A program made the position numbers and the translations under genes. From Hamadaea sp. (lineage in GTDB: Bacteria > Actinomycetota > Actinomycetes > Mycobacteriales > Micromonosporaceae), in contig NZ_JABFVK010000013.1 of NCBI RefSeq assembly GCF_013362815.1, positions 1 through 64,000 of the forward strand: 64,000 bases of DNA, given 5' to 3'. Below, piece by piece: positions 43,989 to 51,954 of this stretch. The notes beneath the pieces are model-generated. The model saw only the letters and a list, made by a program, of their open reading frames with translations. It was not told where the DNA came from and searched no databases. Every line of letters starts with the position of its first letter. The first letter of the stretch is position 1.

Positions 43989-45019
43989 TCCCGCAGCAGA
44001 CCTCCTCGGCCGGTGACCAGTTCGACGTTTGCGTCCTGGGCAGCTTCATGAAAGACCTGGTCACGCAGGCTCCCCGGCGACCGCGGCCGGGCGAGACGAT
44101 CCGCGGCCGCGCCTTCGACGAGTACCTCGGCGGCAAGGGCTTCAACCAGGCGGTTGCGGCCACTCGGGCGGGAGCGCGTACGGCGATGATCGGTCGCGTC
44201 GGCGACGACCGGCACGGCGCGGAGTTCCTGGCGATGCTCGCCGACGAGGGCGTCGACTCGGCGTACGTGCGGCGCGACGCGGGCTGGGGAACCGGTGTCG
44301 GGCTGCCGGTCGTCGAGCCGGACGGGAGCAACTCCATCATCGTGGTGCCCCGGGCGAACGACGCCGTGACCGCCGACGACGTGCTGTCCGCCGCCCCGGT
44401 CATCCAGCGCAGCCGCGTACTGCTGGTGCAGCTGGAGGTGCCGATGCCGGCCGTGCTCACCGCGTTGCACCTGGCCCGGTCGGCCGGAGTGCTGACCGTC
44501 TTGAACCCGGCGCCTTCGGCGCCGCTGCCGGAGGACATCGGCGCGCTGGTCGATGTGGTGGTCCCGAACGAGGTCGAGGCCGAGAGCCTGACCGGCCTGC
44601 TCTGCCACGGCGACGCCGTCCTCGGCACCGCCCCGACGCTGCGGCGACGGCTGGCCCGGCGCGGTGCGATCGTCACTCTCGGCGGCCGCGGCGTCGTGGT
44701 GGTCGACCGGCGCGACGGCGACGAGGTGCCGCCGGACGCGGTCGACGAGTACGCCGGCTGGCGGACCAGCGTGCTGAACCCGATAGCGGTCGACACCATC
44801 GACACGGTCGGAGCCGGCGACGCGTTCTGCGGAGCGCTCGCCGCCCGCATCGCCGCCGGGGACGACCTGCTCAGCGCAGCCGAATACGCCAACGCGGCCG
44901 GCGCGCTCGCCACGACTCGCCGGGGAACCGCACCGGCCATGCCCCGCGCCGACGAAATCGACGCGCTGCTCACCCGTACGACCGTCTCCGGCGCCACCGT
45001 CGGAGAGCGTGCACTGTAA
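43985..45019 (+). CDS. PfkB/ribokinase family sugar kinase, probable D-arabinose kinase
   Basis: Kinase of 344 residues, overlapping the isomerase by ATGA. Ribokinase signatures: GGKGFNQAVAATRAGA near 43-58 (signature 1) and DTVGAGDAFCGAL near 273-285 (signature 2, catalytic Asp). An aromatic Phe replaces the usual Ala in GGKGANQ, which may alter the sugar pocket. With the isomerase next door, phosphorylation of D-arabinose at O5 gives the isomerase substrate. Ribose or another pentose cannot be excluded from sequence. Confidence 0.8.
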   Translation: MIPQQTSSAGDQFDVCVLGSFMKDLVTQAPRRPRPGETIRGRAFDEYLGGKGFNQAVAATRAGARTAMIGRVGDDRHGAEFLAMLADEGVDSAYVRRDAGWGTGVGLPVVEPDGSNSIIVVPRANDAVTADDVLSAAPVIQRSRVLLVQLEVPMPAVLTALHLARSAGVLTVLNPAPSAPLPEDIGALVDVVVPNEVEAESLTGLLCHGDAVLGTAPTLRRRLARRGAIVTLGGRGVVVVDRRDGDEVPPDAVDEYAGWRTSVLNPIAVDTIDTVGAGDAFCGALAARIAAGDDLLSAAEYANAAGALATTRRGTAPAMPRADEIDALLTRTTVSGATVGERAL

Positions 45020-45040
45020 CCCCGTTGGAGGTGGTGCTCG

Positions 45041-46549
45041 ATGAAGACCCGGACCCTCTGCGCCGCGGCGACCGGCGTACTGCTGATGGCACAACTGGTC
45101 GCGGTCGCTCAACCGGCCGCGGCGACGACCGCGACGTCACCGGCGATCGTGGTGGCCAAGGTGACCGGCCCCGGGTCGGTCAGCTCGACCGACACGGCCT
45201 GGAACGTCAAGGCGACCGATCTCGGCATCATGTGGGACAACGGCGCGGGCGAGATCCTGACCGCGTTCGGCGACACCTTCGGCGCGGCGGCCACCCCGCC
45301 GGGCGCGAACGGCGACGACTGGCGCAGCCAGGTCCTGTTGCGCAGCAGCGATCACAACCTCTGGGACGGCATGTCCTTCAGCAGCGCGGCCACCGACGCC
45401 CCGGGGCACGCCAAGCAGCTCATCCCCAGCCAGAAGGTCGACAACTCCGAGATCACGGTCATCCCGACCGCGGGGGTCTCGGTCGGCTCGCGGCAATATC
45501 TCGCCTACATGTCGGTACGCCATTGGGGCGCGCCCGGTTACTGGGACACGAACTACGCCGCGATCGCGTACTCGGACGACAACGGGCAGAACTGGGTGAC
45601 CTCGGGCGGTCCCCGCTGGGACAACCCCTCCGGCAACGACCACTTCCAGATGGCCGCGATGGTGCGCCGCTCGGGGTACGTCTACCTCTACGGCACCCCG
45701 AACGGCCGTAACGGCGCACTGTACCTGGCCCGGGTGCCGGAGGCGTCGGTGCTGACGAAGTCCGCGTACGAGTACTGGACGGGCAGCGCCTGGCAGACCG
45801 GCGCGGACACGCTGGCGACTGCGATCGTCGCCGCGCCGGTGTCCGAGCTGTCGGTGCAGTTCAACGCGTACACCGGCAAGTGGCTGATGACCTATCTGCA
45901 GGGCAGCGACATCGTGCTGCGTTCGGCGACCGCGCCGACCGGCCCGTGGAGCGGACCCAGTGTGCTGGCCTCGTCGGCGGACTATCCCGGGCTGTACGGC
46001 GGGTTCATGCACCCCTGGTCCAGCGGCTCCGACCTGTATCTGACGATGTCGGACTGGACGCCGTACAACGTGTATCTGATCCGCGTGACGCTGAACCCGG
46101 ACGCCACGATCGGCAACTCGAACCTCGTCCGGGATCCGAGCTTCGAGCGGCAGACCAGCGGATCGGTCGCGTGGCCGTGGGCGGCCGTCGGCAACGGCGG
46201 GATCGACCACGATACCTGGAGCTTCACCGGCGACCGCAACGGATTCGTCCGGTACAACAGCGGTTGGCACGATCTGCACCAGGTGGTGAACGTCGCCGCG
46301 AACACGAACTACGTGCTGACCGGCTGGCTGCGTACCTCGGGCAACAACGACAACGGCTTCTTCGGCGTACGCAACGTCAACGGGCCGCCGTTCGCCGAGG
46401 TCAACTTCCACGCCGTGGGTTCGTGGACCCGCTTCACGGTGTCGTTCAACAGCGGCGGGCGTACGCAAGTCGAGGTGTTCGCCGGAATCTGGACCGACAA
46501 CGGCGACATGTGGCTCCAGCACGACGACTTCGCCCTGGTCAAGGCATAG
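45041..46549 (+). CDS. Secreted DUF4185/GH183 protein with C-terminal carbohydrate-binding domain, probable endo-D-arabinanase
   Basis: Secreted protein of 502 residues, ATG 45041 with GGAGG 10 bases upstream. A signal peptide (1-29) leads to a DUF4185 beta-propeller (about 35-350) with landmarks AFGDTFG, YMSVRHWGAPGYWDTNYAAI and WTPYNVYLIRV, and a jelly-roll carbohydrate-binding domain (about 362-502, starting NLVRDPSFERQTSG). DUF4185 is the founding domain of GH183, whose characterised members are endo-acting on mycobacterial D-arabinan. It would make arabino-oligosaccharides outside the cell for the ABC importer. The lipoprotein encoded two genes later is a paralogue lacking the binding domain. 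Confidence 0.8.
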   Translation: MKTRTLCAAATGVLLMAQLVAVAQPAAATTATSPAIVVAKVTGPGSVSSTDTAWNVKATDLGIMWDNGAGEILTAFGDTFGAAATPPGANGDDWRSQVLLRSSDHNLWDGMSFSSAATDAPGHAKQLIPSQKVDNSEITVIPTAGVSVGSRQYLAYMSVRHWGAPGYWDTNYAAIAYSDDNGQNWVTSGGPRWDNPSGNDHFQMAAMVRRSGYVYLYGTPNGRNGALYLARVPEASVLTKSAYEYWTGSAWQTGADTLATAIVAAPVSELSVQFNAYTGKWLMTYLQGSDIVLRSATAPTGPWSGPSVLASSADYPGLYGGFMHPWSSGSDLYLTMSDWTPYNVYLIRVTLNPDATIGNSNLVRDPSFERQTSGSVAWPWAAVGNGGIDHDTWSFTGDRNGFVRYNSGWHDLHQVVNVAANTNYVLTGWLRTSGNNDNGFFGVRNVNGPPFAEVNFHAVGSWTRFTVSFNSGGRTQVEVFAGIWTDNGDMWLQHDDFALVKA

Positions 46550-46618
46550 ATCATCCTGCGATCATCGGATCGGTCCGCACGGCAGCGTCGCCGCCGGGGC
46601 CGCTAGAGAGGGGACAGC

Positions 46619-47692
46619 GTGAACTACGGTTCATACGGAAGCAGCCTTCGGGACCTGCCCCGGTTGCGGCCGCACCGCCGCCGGCGCGAGTCGAGCTGGG
46701 ACCGCAGCGGCGGCAACGACGACCGAGTCACCGTCCACCCCGGTGAAACCGTCACGCTCGCCGACATCGAAGGCGCCGGCTCGATCAATCACATCTGGAT
46801 GACCGTCGCCCCGCGGGACGCGGCCACGCCGGCCACTGCTGACCGGGACTTCCTGCGCAAGCTGGTCCTGCGGGTCTACTGGGACGACGCGGAGCACCCG
46901 AGCGTGCTCGTGCCGCTCGGCGACTTCTTCGGGGTCGGCCACGGCCGCACCGCCAACTTCGTTTCGGCGCCGCTCCAGATGAGCCCGCAGGACGGCAAGG
47001 CGTTCAACTGCTTCTTCCACATGCCCTTCGCGACCCGGGCCCGGTTCGAACTCACCAGTGAGTGCGAGTCGGAGGTCCTGTGGTTCTACTACTACATCGA
47101 CTACGACCAGTTCGACGAGCTGGGCGCGGATCTGGGCCGATTCCATGCGCAATGGCGGCGGGAGTGCCCGACCGACGGCATCGAACAGGGCGAGCTGTCG
47201 AACTCTGACTGGCTCTTCTCGGGAAGCAACCTCGACGGCGCGGGCAACTACACGATCCTCGACGCCGAGGGGCGTGGTCACTATGTGGGCTGCGTGCTCA
47301 ACGTGACCAACCTCCGCCAGACCGCCGACTGGAACTGGTACGGCGAGGGCGACGACATGATCTTCATCGACGGCGAGGCGTTCCCTCCGAGCCTGCACGG
47401 GACCGGGACCGAGGACTACTTCAACACCGCCTGGTGCCCGAGCGAGAGCTATCACGCGCCGTACCACGGGATCACGCTGCCGGGCGGGGAGAACTGGAGC
47501 GGGCAGATCTCGCTCTACCGCTTCCACATCGAAGATCCCGTGCCGTTCCGCAGCTCCATCCGGGTGACCATCGAGCACGGGCACGCCAACCGGCGCAACG
47601 ACGACCTCTCCTCGGTCGCGTACTGGTATCAGGAGCTGCCCCACAAACCGTTCACGTTGCCGCCGGTCGGCCGGCGACTGCCCGGGCTGTGA
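46619..47692 (+). CDS. DUF2961/GH172 protein, probable cytoplasmic exo-alpha-D-arabinofuranosidase
   Basis: Protein of 357 residues, GTG 46619 with GAGGGGA nearby. It shows the DUF2961 pattern: ESSWDRSGGNDD near the start, GSINHIWMT, VPLGDFFGVGHG, WYGEGDDMIFIDGE and LHGTGTEDYF (about 260-269), which supplies conserved acidic residues. GH172 includes alpha-D-fructofuranosidases and exo-alpha-D-arabinofuranosidases active on mycobacterial arabinan. There is no signal peptide, so it should trim imported oligosaccharides. The next lipoprotein gene starts within its stop codon (GTGA). Confidence 0.82.
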   Translation: MNYGSYGSSLRDLPRLRPHRRRRESSWDRSGGNDDRVTVHPGETVTLADIEGAGSINHIWMTVAPRDAATPATADRDFLRKLVLRVYWDDAEHPSVLVPLGDFFGVGHGRTANFVSAPLQMSPQDGKAFNCFFHMPFATRARFELTSECESEVLWFYYYIDYDQFDELGADLGRFHAQWRRECPTDGIEQGELSNSDWLFSGSNLDGAGNYTILDAEGRGHYVGCVLNVTNLRQTADWNWYGEGDDMIFIDGEAFPPSLHGTGTEDYFNTAWCPSESYHAPYHGITLPGGENWSGQISLYRFHIEDPVPFRSSIRVTIEHGHANRRNDDLSSVAYWYQELPHKPFTLPPVGRRLPGL

Positions 47693-48861
47693 TCCGCCGA
47701 GCCCGAATGTCCGCTCTGCTCGCGGTGGCGCTGCTCGCCACCGGGTGCACGAGCTCGTCAGGAGAGACCGTGACCGTGCTGGACCCGCGTACCGACAAGC
47801 CGTTCGTGCTGACCGGCGTCGGCAACCTGACCGAGATCGGCCAGGTCACCGGTGTGCCCGGCGGCACTGACGCGTATGCGGTGCACGGGACCGATCTCGG
47901 CTCGGTCTTCACCGCCGGGGACACGACGTACCTGGTCTTCGGCGACACCTTCGGCGAACGGACAGCCGAGCAGACCGGCGCGGGCGGCAGCTTCTGGCGG
48001 TCGAACGTGCTCGGCTACACCACCGATCGCGACCTGTCCGACGGCGTACGCCTGACGGGCATGATCACCGACGAGACCGGGCTCGCCAAGGAACTGCTGG
48101 ACAGCAAGAAGGTCGACGGCGTTGAGATGACCGTCATCCCCACTTACGGGTTTGCCGTCGGCCCGAACGCTCGAGCCGGGAGTGAGGACGAAGGGCCGAC
48201 CAATGGCGGCACAGCGGGGAAGACCTTGTACCTCTATTACATGTCGGTGCGGCACTGGGGCGACCCGGGCCGCTGGGATGCCAACCACGCCGGGCTGGCC
48301 CGCTCCACCGACGGCGGGCAGAACTGGACCCGGCTGGAACAGACGACGTGGCCGGGTGACTCCGGATTCATCCAGGTCAGCGTCGCCCATGTCCTCGAAG
48401 ACGGGGTGGACCAGCTCTACTTCTGGGCCATCCCGGCCGGCCGGTTCGGCGGCGTACGCCTCATGCGCGTACCCGCCGCGCAGGTGGAGGACCCGTCGGC
48501 CTACCGGTACTACGCCGGAGCCGACTCCACCGGTCCGATCTGGGCCGCCGAACGGGACCGGGCGGTCCTGATCGTCGACGACACCATCGGCGAGCTTTCG
48601 GTGGCGTACAACTCGTATCTCGACCGGTGGATCATGATGTATCTCCGCGAGGGCGACGGCGTCGTGCTGCGCGAGGGCATCACCCCCTGGGGGCCGTGGA
48701 GCGAGCCGCGGACCGTCGTGGACGCGGCCGGACATCCCGGGCTCTACGCGCCCTTTCAATACCCGGTGACCGGCGAAGACGGCCGCCGAATCTACTTCAA
48801 CCTCTCCCTCTGGGGACCGTACAACGTGTTCCTCTACTCAATTGATCTTGAGAAATCCTAG
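47689..48861 (+). CDS. DUF4185/GH183 lipoprotein, second probable endo-D-arabinanase
   Basis: Surface lipoprotein of 390 residues. GTG 47689, overlapping the GH172 stop, gives a compact signal with lipobox LLATGC at residue 20; ATG 47707 is an alternative. The mature part is a DUF4185 propeller sharing VFGDTFGERT, YYMSVRHWGDPGRWDANHAG and LWGPYNVFLYS with the paralogue at 45041, but no carbohydrate-binding domain. Anchored next to the transporter, it may shorten chains just before import. Confidence 0.8.
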   Translation: MIRRARMSALLAVALLATGCTSSSGETVTVLDPRTDKPFVLTGVGNLTEIGQVTGVPGGTDAYAVHGTDLGSVFTAGDTTYLVFGDTFGERTAEQTGAGGSFWRSNVLGYTTDRDLSDGVRLTGMITDETGLAKELLDSKKVDGVEMTVIPTYGFAVGPNARAGSEDEGPTNGGTAGKTLYLYYMSVRHWGDPGRWDANHAGLARSTDGGQNWTRLEQTTWPGDSGFIQVSVAHVLEDGVDQLYFWAIPAGRFGGVRLMRVPAAQVEDPSAYRYYAGADSTGPIWAAERDRAVLIVDDTIGELSVAYNSYLDRWIMMYLREGDGVVLREGITPWGPWSEPRTVVDAAGHPGLYAPFQYPVTGEDGRRIYFNLSLWGPYNVFLYSIDLEKS

Positions 48862-48869
48862 GAGTCGCG

Positions 48870-50189
48870 ATGAAGCGCAGAGCTCTGCTCGGCGGCCTGG
48901 CCGGCGCGGCCGCTCTCGCCGCCGCCGGATGCGGCAGCGGCAAGGACAGCGGATCGGGTGGCAAGACCGAGGTGACCATCTGGCAGCAGAAGTTCACCGA
49001 CCAGGAGGACGCCTGGTACAAGAAGGCGGTCGCCGCGTACAACGCCGCTCAGGACAAGGTGAAGGTCGTGCACCAGATCGTGCCGGCCGACGCGTGGGAC
49101 CAGAAGATGAAGGCCGCCCAGGCGGCGGGGAAGGCGCCCGACGTCTTCACCCTGAACTACAACAAGGTGCAGGGCTTCGCCCGGACGAGCCAGATCCAGG
49201 CGCTCGACGGCGTCATCGCCGCCGACAAATGGTCGGGCCTGCAGGATTCCGTGGTCGGCTCGATCACCTACAAGGGCAAGAAGTACGGCTACCCGATGCT
49301 CGTCGAACCGTCGGCCGTCCTCTACTACCGCAAGGACCTGTTCGCCAAGGCCGGGCTCGACCCGGAGAAGCCCCCGGCGAGCTGGGCCGAACTGATCGAC
49401 TACGGCAAGAAGCTGACGACCAAGCAGGTCTCGGGCTTCTCGACGGCCGGCAACCAGATCGACATGGGCTGGTCCACCTGGGGCCTGCAGTGGAACGCCG
49501 CCGGACACCTGCCGATCAGCGACGACTGGTCGCAGCCCCGGGCCACCGACCCGGCGTACAAGCAGCTGCTGCAGGCGTACCAGGATCTGTACAAGCAGGG
49601 CGTCATGCCCAAGCAGCCGCTCGCCGCGTACGCCGACGCGACCCCCTTCGGTCAGGGCAAGGCGGCCATGATGGCCTGCGGTTCCTGGGCGGCCAGCGTG
49701 CTGCTGTCGGACTTCCCGAAGGTCGTGGGCAACGTGGCCGCCGCGCCGATGCCCTCGTTCGACGGCGACGCCACCAAGCCGACCGCCACCCTGGGCGGCT
49801 GGACCTGGGTGATCGACGGCAAGTCGACCAAGGCGCAGGCGGCGGCCGACTTCATCGCGTACGTGCTCGCCGGTGACCCGGCTCTGCTGGTCGACTACTT
49901 CAAGACGACCAAGTTCTCGAAGTACTCTCCCCGCACCGCGGTCGCCGACACGATCAGCAGCGACCCGGCCGCGAAGGAGAACCCGTGGGCGCAGACGATC
50001 CAGGACAAGGTGGTCAAGTACGCCAAGCCGGAGCCGACCTACGACTGGTCGATCAGCCTGGCGTTCGGCAAGGCGATCGAGAAGGCCCTCCAGGGCAAGG
50101 ACATCGACACGGCGCTGAAGGAGGCCGACGCCGAGATCAAGGACATCATCGCGAAGAACAACCTGGCCGGACAGGGCACGACGTCATGA
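48870..50189 (+). CDS. Sugar ABC transporter substrate-binding lipoprotein (arabinan oligosaccharides)
   Basis: Lipoprotein of 439 residues, ATG 48870 after TAGGAGTCGCG. The signal has MKRRALLGG and a lipobox LAAAGC at residue 20. The rest is a family 1 (CUT1) oligosaccharide-binding protein: WAELIDYGKKLT, GKAAMMACGSWA and GGWTWVIDGKSTKAQAAADF. CUT1 systems carry di- to oligosaccharides, in line with the two surface endo-enzymes encoded just before it. Specificity for arabino-oligosaccharides is inferred from context only. Confidence 0.82.
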   Translation: MKRRALLGGLAGAAALAAAGCGSGKDSGSGGKTEVTIWQQKFTDQEDAWYKKAVAAYNAAQDKVKVVHQIVPADAWDQKMKAAQAAGKAPDVFTLNYNKVQGFARTSQIQALDGVIAADKWSGLQDSVVGSITYKGKKYGYPMLVEPSAVLYYRKDLFAKAGLDPEKPPASWAELIDYGKKLTTKQVSGFSTAGNQIDMGWSTWGLQWNAAGHLPISDDWSQPRATDPAYKQLLQAYQDLYKQGVMPKQPLAAYADATPFGQGKAAMMACGSWAASVLLSDFPKVVGNVAAAPMPSFDGDATKPTATLGGWTWVIDGKSTKAQAAADFIAYVLAGDPALLVDYFKTTKFSKYSPRTAVADTISSDPAAKENPWAQTIQDKVVKYAKPEPTYDWSISLAFGKAIEKALQGKDIDTALKEADAEIKDIIAKNNLAGQGTTS

Positions 50190-51139
50190 CGACCACGGCC
50201 GGTGCTGCGACCTCGGTCGCAGCACCGGGCACCCGTGAAGTGTCCGGGGCACGGTCCCGGCGCCGGCGGCACGGCGACACCAAGGTGGCGTTTGTGATGC
50301 TCGCGCCACTGGTGGTGCTCCTGGCGATCTTCGTCATCTGGCCGCTGCTGCACGCCGTCTACATCAGCTTCTTCACCTGGAGCTTCTACGCCTCGTCAGA
50401 GTTCGTCGGGCTCGACAACTACGTGAACGTGCTGACCGACCAGGCGTTCCTTGCCTCGGTGCTGCGCGGACTCGGGTTCGCCGCGATGGTGGTCCCGGCG
50501 CAGCTGGTGATCGCCTTCGCGTTCGCCAACCTCGTGAAGTCGTTCAGCGGGCGCATGGCCGGTCTGCTCAAGGTGACGATCTACGTCCCGGCCGTGATCT
50601 CCGAGGTCATCGCCTCCATCATCTTCACCATCATCTACGCATACCGTGGGGGCATCCTGAACTGGGCCTTGAGCCTCGTCGGCCGCGACGACACCGCGTG
50701 GCTGGGCGAGACCGGGACCGCGTTGCCCGCGATCGCGGTGCCGGCGATCTGGATCGGGATGGGCATCGCCTCGCTGATCATGCTGGCCGGGCTGCTCGAC
50801 ATCCCCGAGGCCTACTACGAGGTGGCCTCGCTCGACGGGGCGGGCTGGTGGGCCAAGATGGTCCACATCACGCTGCCGCTGATGAAGAACATCTTCCTGT
50901 ATCTGCTGGTCACCGGGTTCGCCGGGTCGTTGCAGTTCCTCGTGGTGCCGCTGGTGATGACCAACGGCGGGCCGCTGGAGTCGACCACGCTGCCGAACCT
51001 GTTCATCTTCCGGCACTTCACCAACGACCTGTACGCCGGTTATCCGATCGCCGCCGCCCTCCTCCTCTTCCTGGTGCTGGGTTCGGTCTCGGCGGTCATC
51101 TTCCGGCTGGTCCGCTCCGAGAAGGCGGTGGATGGATGA
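50186..51139 (+). CDS. Sugar ABC transporter permease 1
   Basis: Permease of 317 residues of the MalF/UgpA type, overlapping the binding protein by ATGA. A 30-residue Arg-rich tail precedes six membrane segments. EAA loop: YYEVASLDGAGWWAKMVHIT near residue 212. It pairs with the next permease. Confidence 0.85.
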   Translation: MTTTAGAATSVAAPGTREVSGARSRRRRHGDTKVAFVMLAPLVVLLAIFVIWPLLHAVYISFFTWSFYASSEFVGLDNYVNVLTDQAFLASVLRGLGFAAMVVPAQLVIAFAFANLVKSFSGRMAGLLKVTIYVPAVISEVIASIIFTIIYAYRGGILNWALSLVGRDDTAWLGETGTALPAIAVPAIWIGMGIASLIMLAGLLDIPEAYYEVASLDGAGWWAKMVHITLPLMKNIFLYLLVTGFAGSLQFLVVPLVMTNGGPLESTTLPNLFIFRHFTNDLYAGYPIAAALLLFLVLGSVSAVIFRLVRSEKAVDG

Positions 51140-51954
51140 CCCGGCTGCTCGTGACGATCGGCAAGGTGTTCCTCGCCGGGCTGTTCTTGCTCAGTGCCCT
51201 GTTCCCGCTGGCCTGGATGCTGATCGCGGGATTCAAGAGCAAGACGGAGGTAGTGCAGACCCCGTTCCAGTTCTTCCCCGAGGTCTGGCGCTGGGAGAAC
51301 TACACTCAGATCCTCGAGGACCCGGCGTTCCTGCGCTCGATCGGCGTGACCTTCGTCGGTGCGCTGCTGTTCGCCGCACTGAGCCTGGTGGTCAACTCGC
51401 TCGGGGCGTACGCCTTCGCCCGGCTGGACTTCGCGTTCAAGCGCACCCTGTGGGTCGTCGTCATCACGACGATGTTCATCCCGGGGATCGCCATCATGCT
51501 GACCTCGTTCATCGTGGTGACGCAGCTGCACATGCTCGACACGATGGCGGTCCTGGTCGTTCCGGGTGCGGCGTCGGGCTTGCAGGTGTTCTTCCTGCGG
51601 CAGTACTACCTGGGGGTGCCGGTCGCGCTGGAGGAGGCGGCCCTCATCGACGGCGCCGGGCGCTGGCGGATCTTCCTGCACATCTTCACGCCGATTTCCA
51701 AGGGCGCGCTGGTGGTCGTCGGGGTCACCTCGTTCCTGGCGTTCTGGAACGCGTACGTGTGGCCGGTGCTCACCATCACCGATGCGAACCTGTTTCAGAT
51801 CCAGCAGTATCTGGCGACCTTCCGATCCGACCGCTCCTCCGAGCTCGGCCTGCTCATGGCGGGCTCGACGCTCGCCGCGCTGCCCGTCATCCTGCTCTTC
51901 CTGGCCTTCCAGAAGCAGATCATCGGCGGCATCCGGATCTCGGGGATGAAATGA
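51136..51954 (+). CDS. Sugar ABC transporter permease 2
   Basis: Permease of 272 residues of the MalG type, overlapping permease 1 by ATGA. Six membrane segments; EAA loop VALEEAALIDGAGRWRIFLH near residue 170. No ATPase gene follows, so the importer probably uses a shared MsiK-like ATPase encoded elsewhere. Confidence 0.85.
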   Translation: MTRLLVTIGKVFLAGLFLLSALFPLAWMLIAGFKSKTEVVQTPFQFFPEVWRWENYTQILEDPAFLRSIGVTFVGALLFAALSLVVNSLGAYAFARLDFAFKRTLWVVVITTMFIPGIAIMLTSFIVVTQLHMLDTMAVLVVPGAASGLQVFFLRQYYLGVPVALEEAALIDGAGRWRIFLHIFTPISKGALVVVGVTSFLAFWNAYVWPVLTITDANLFQIQQYLATFRSDRSSELGLLMAGSTLAALPVILLFLAFQKQIIGGIRISGMK

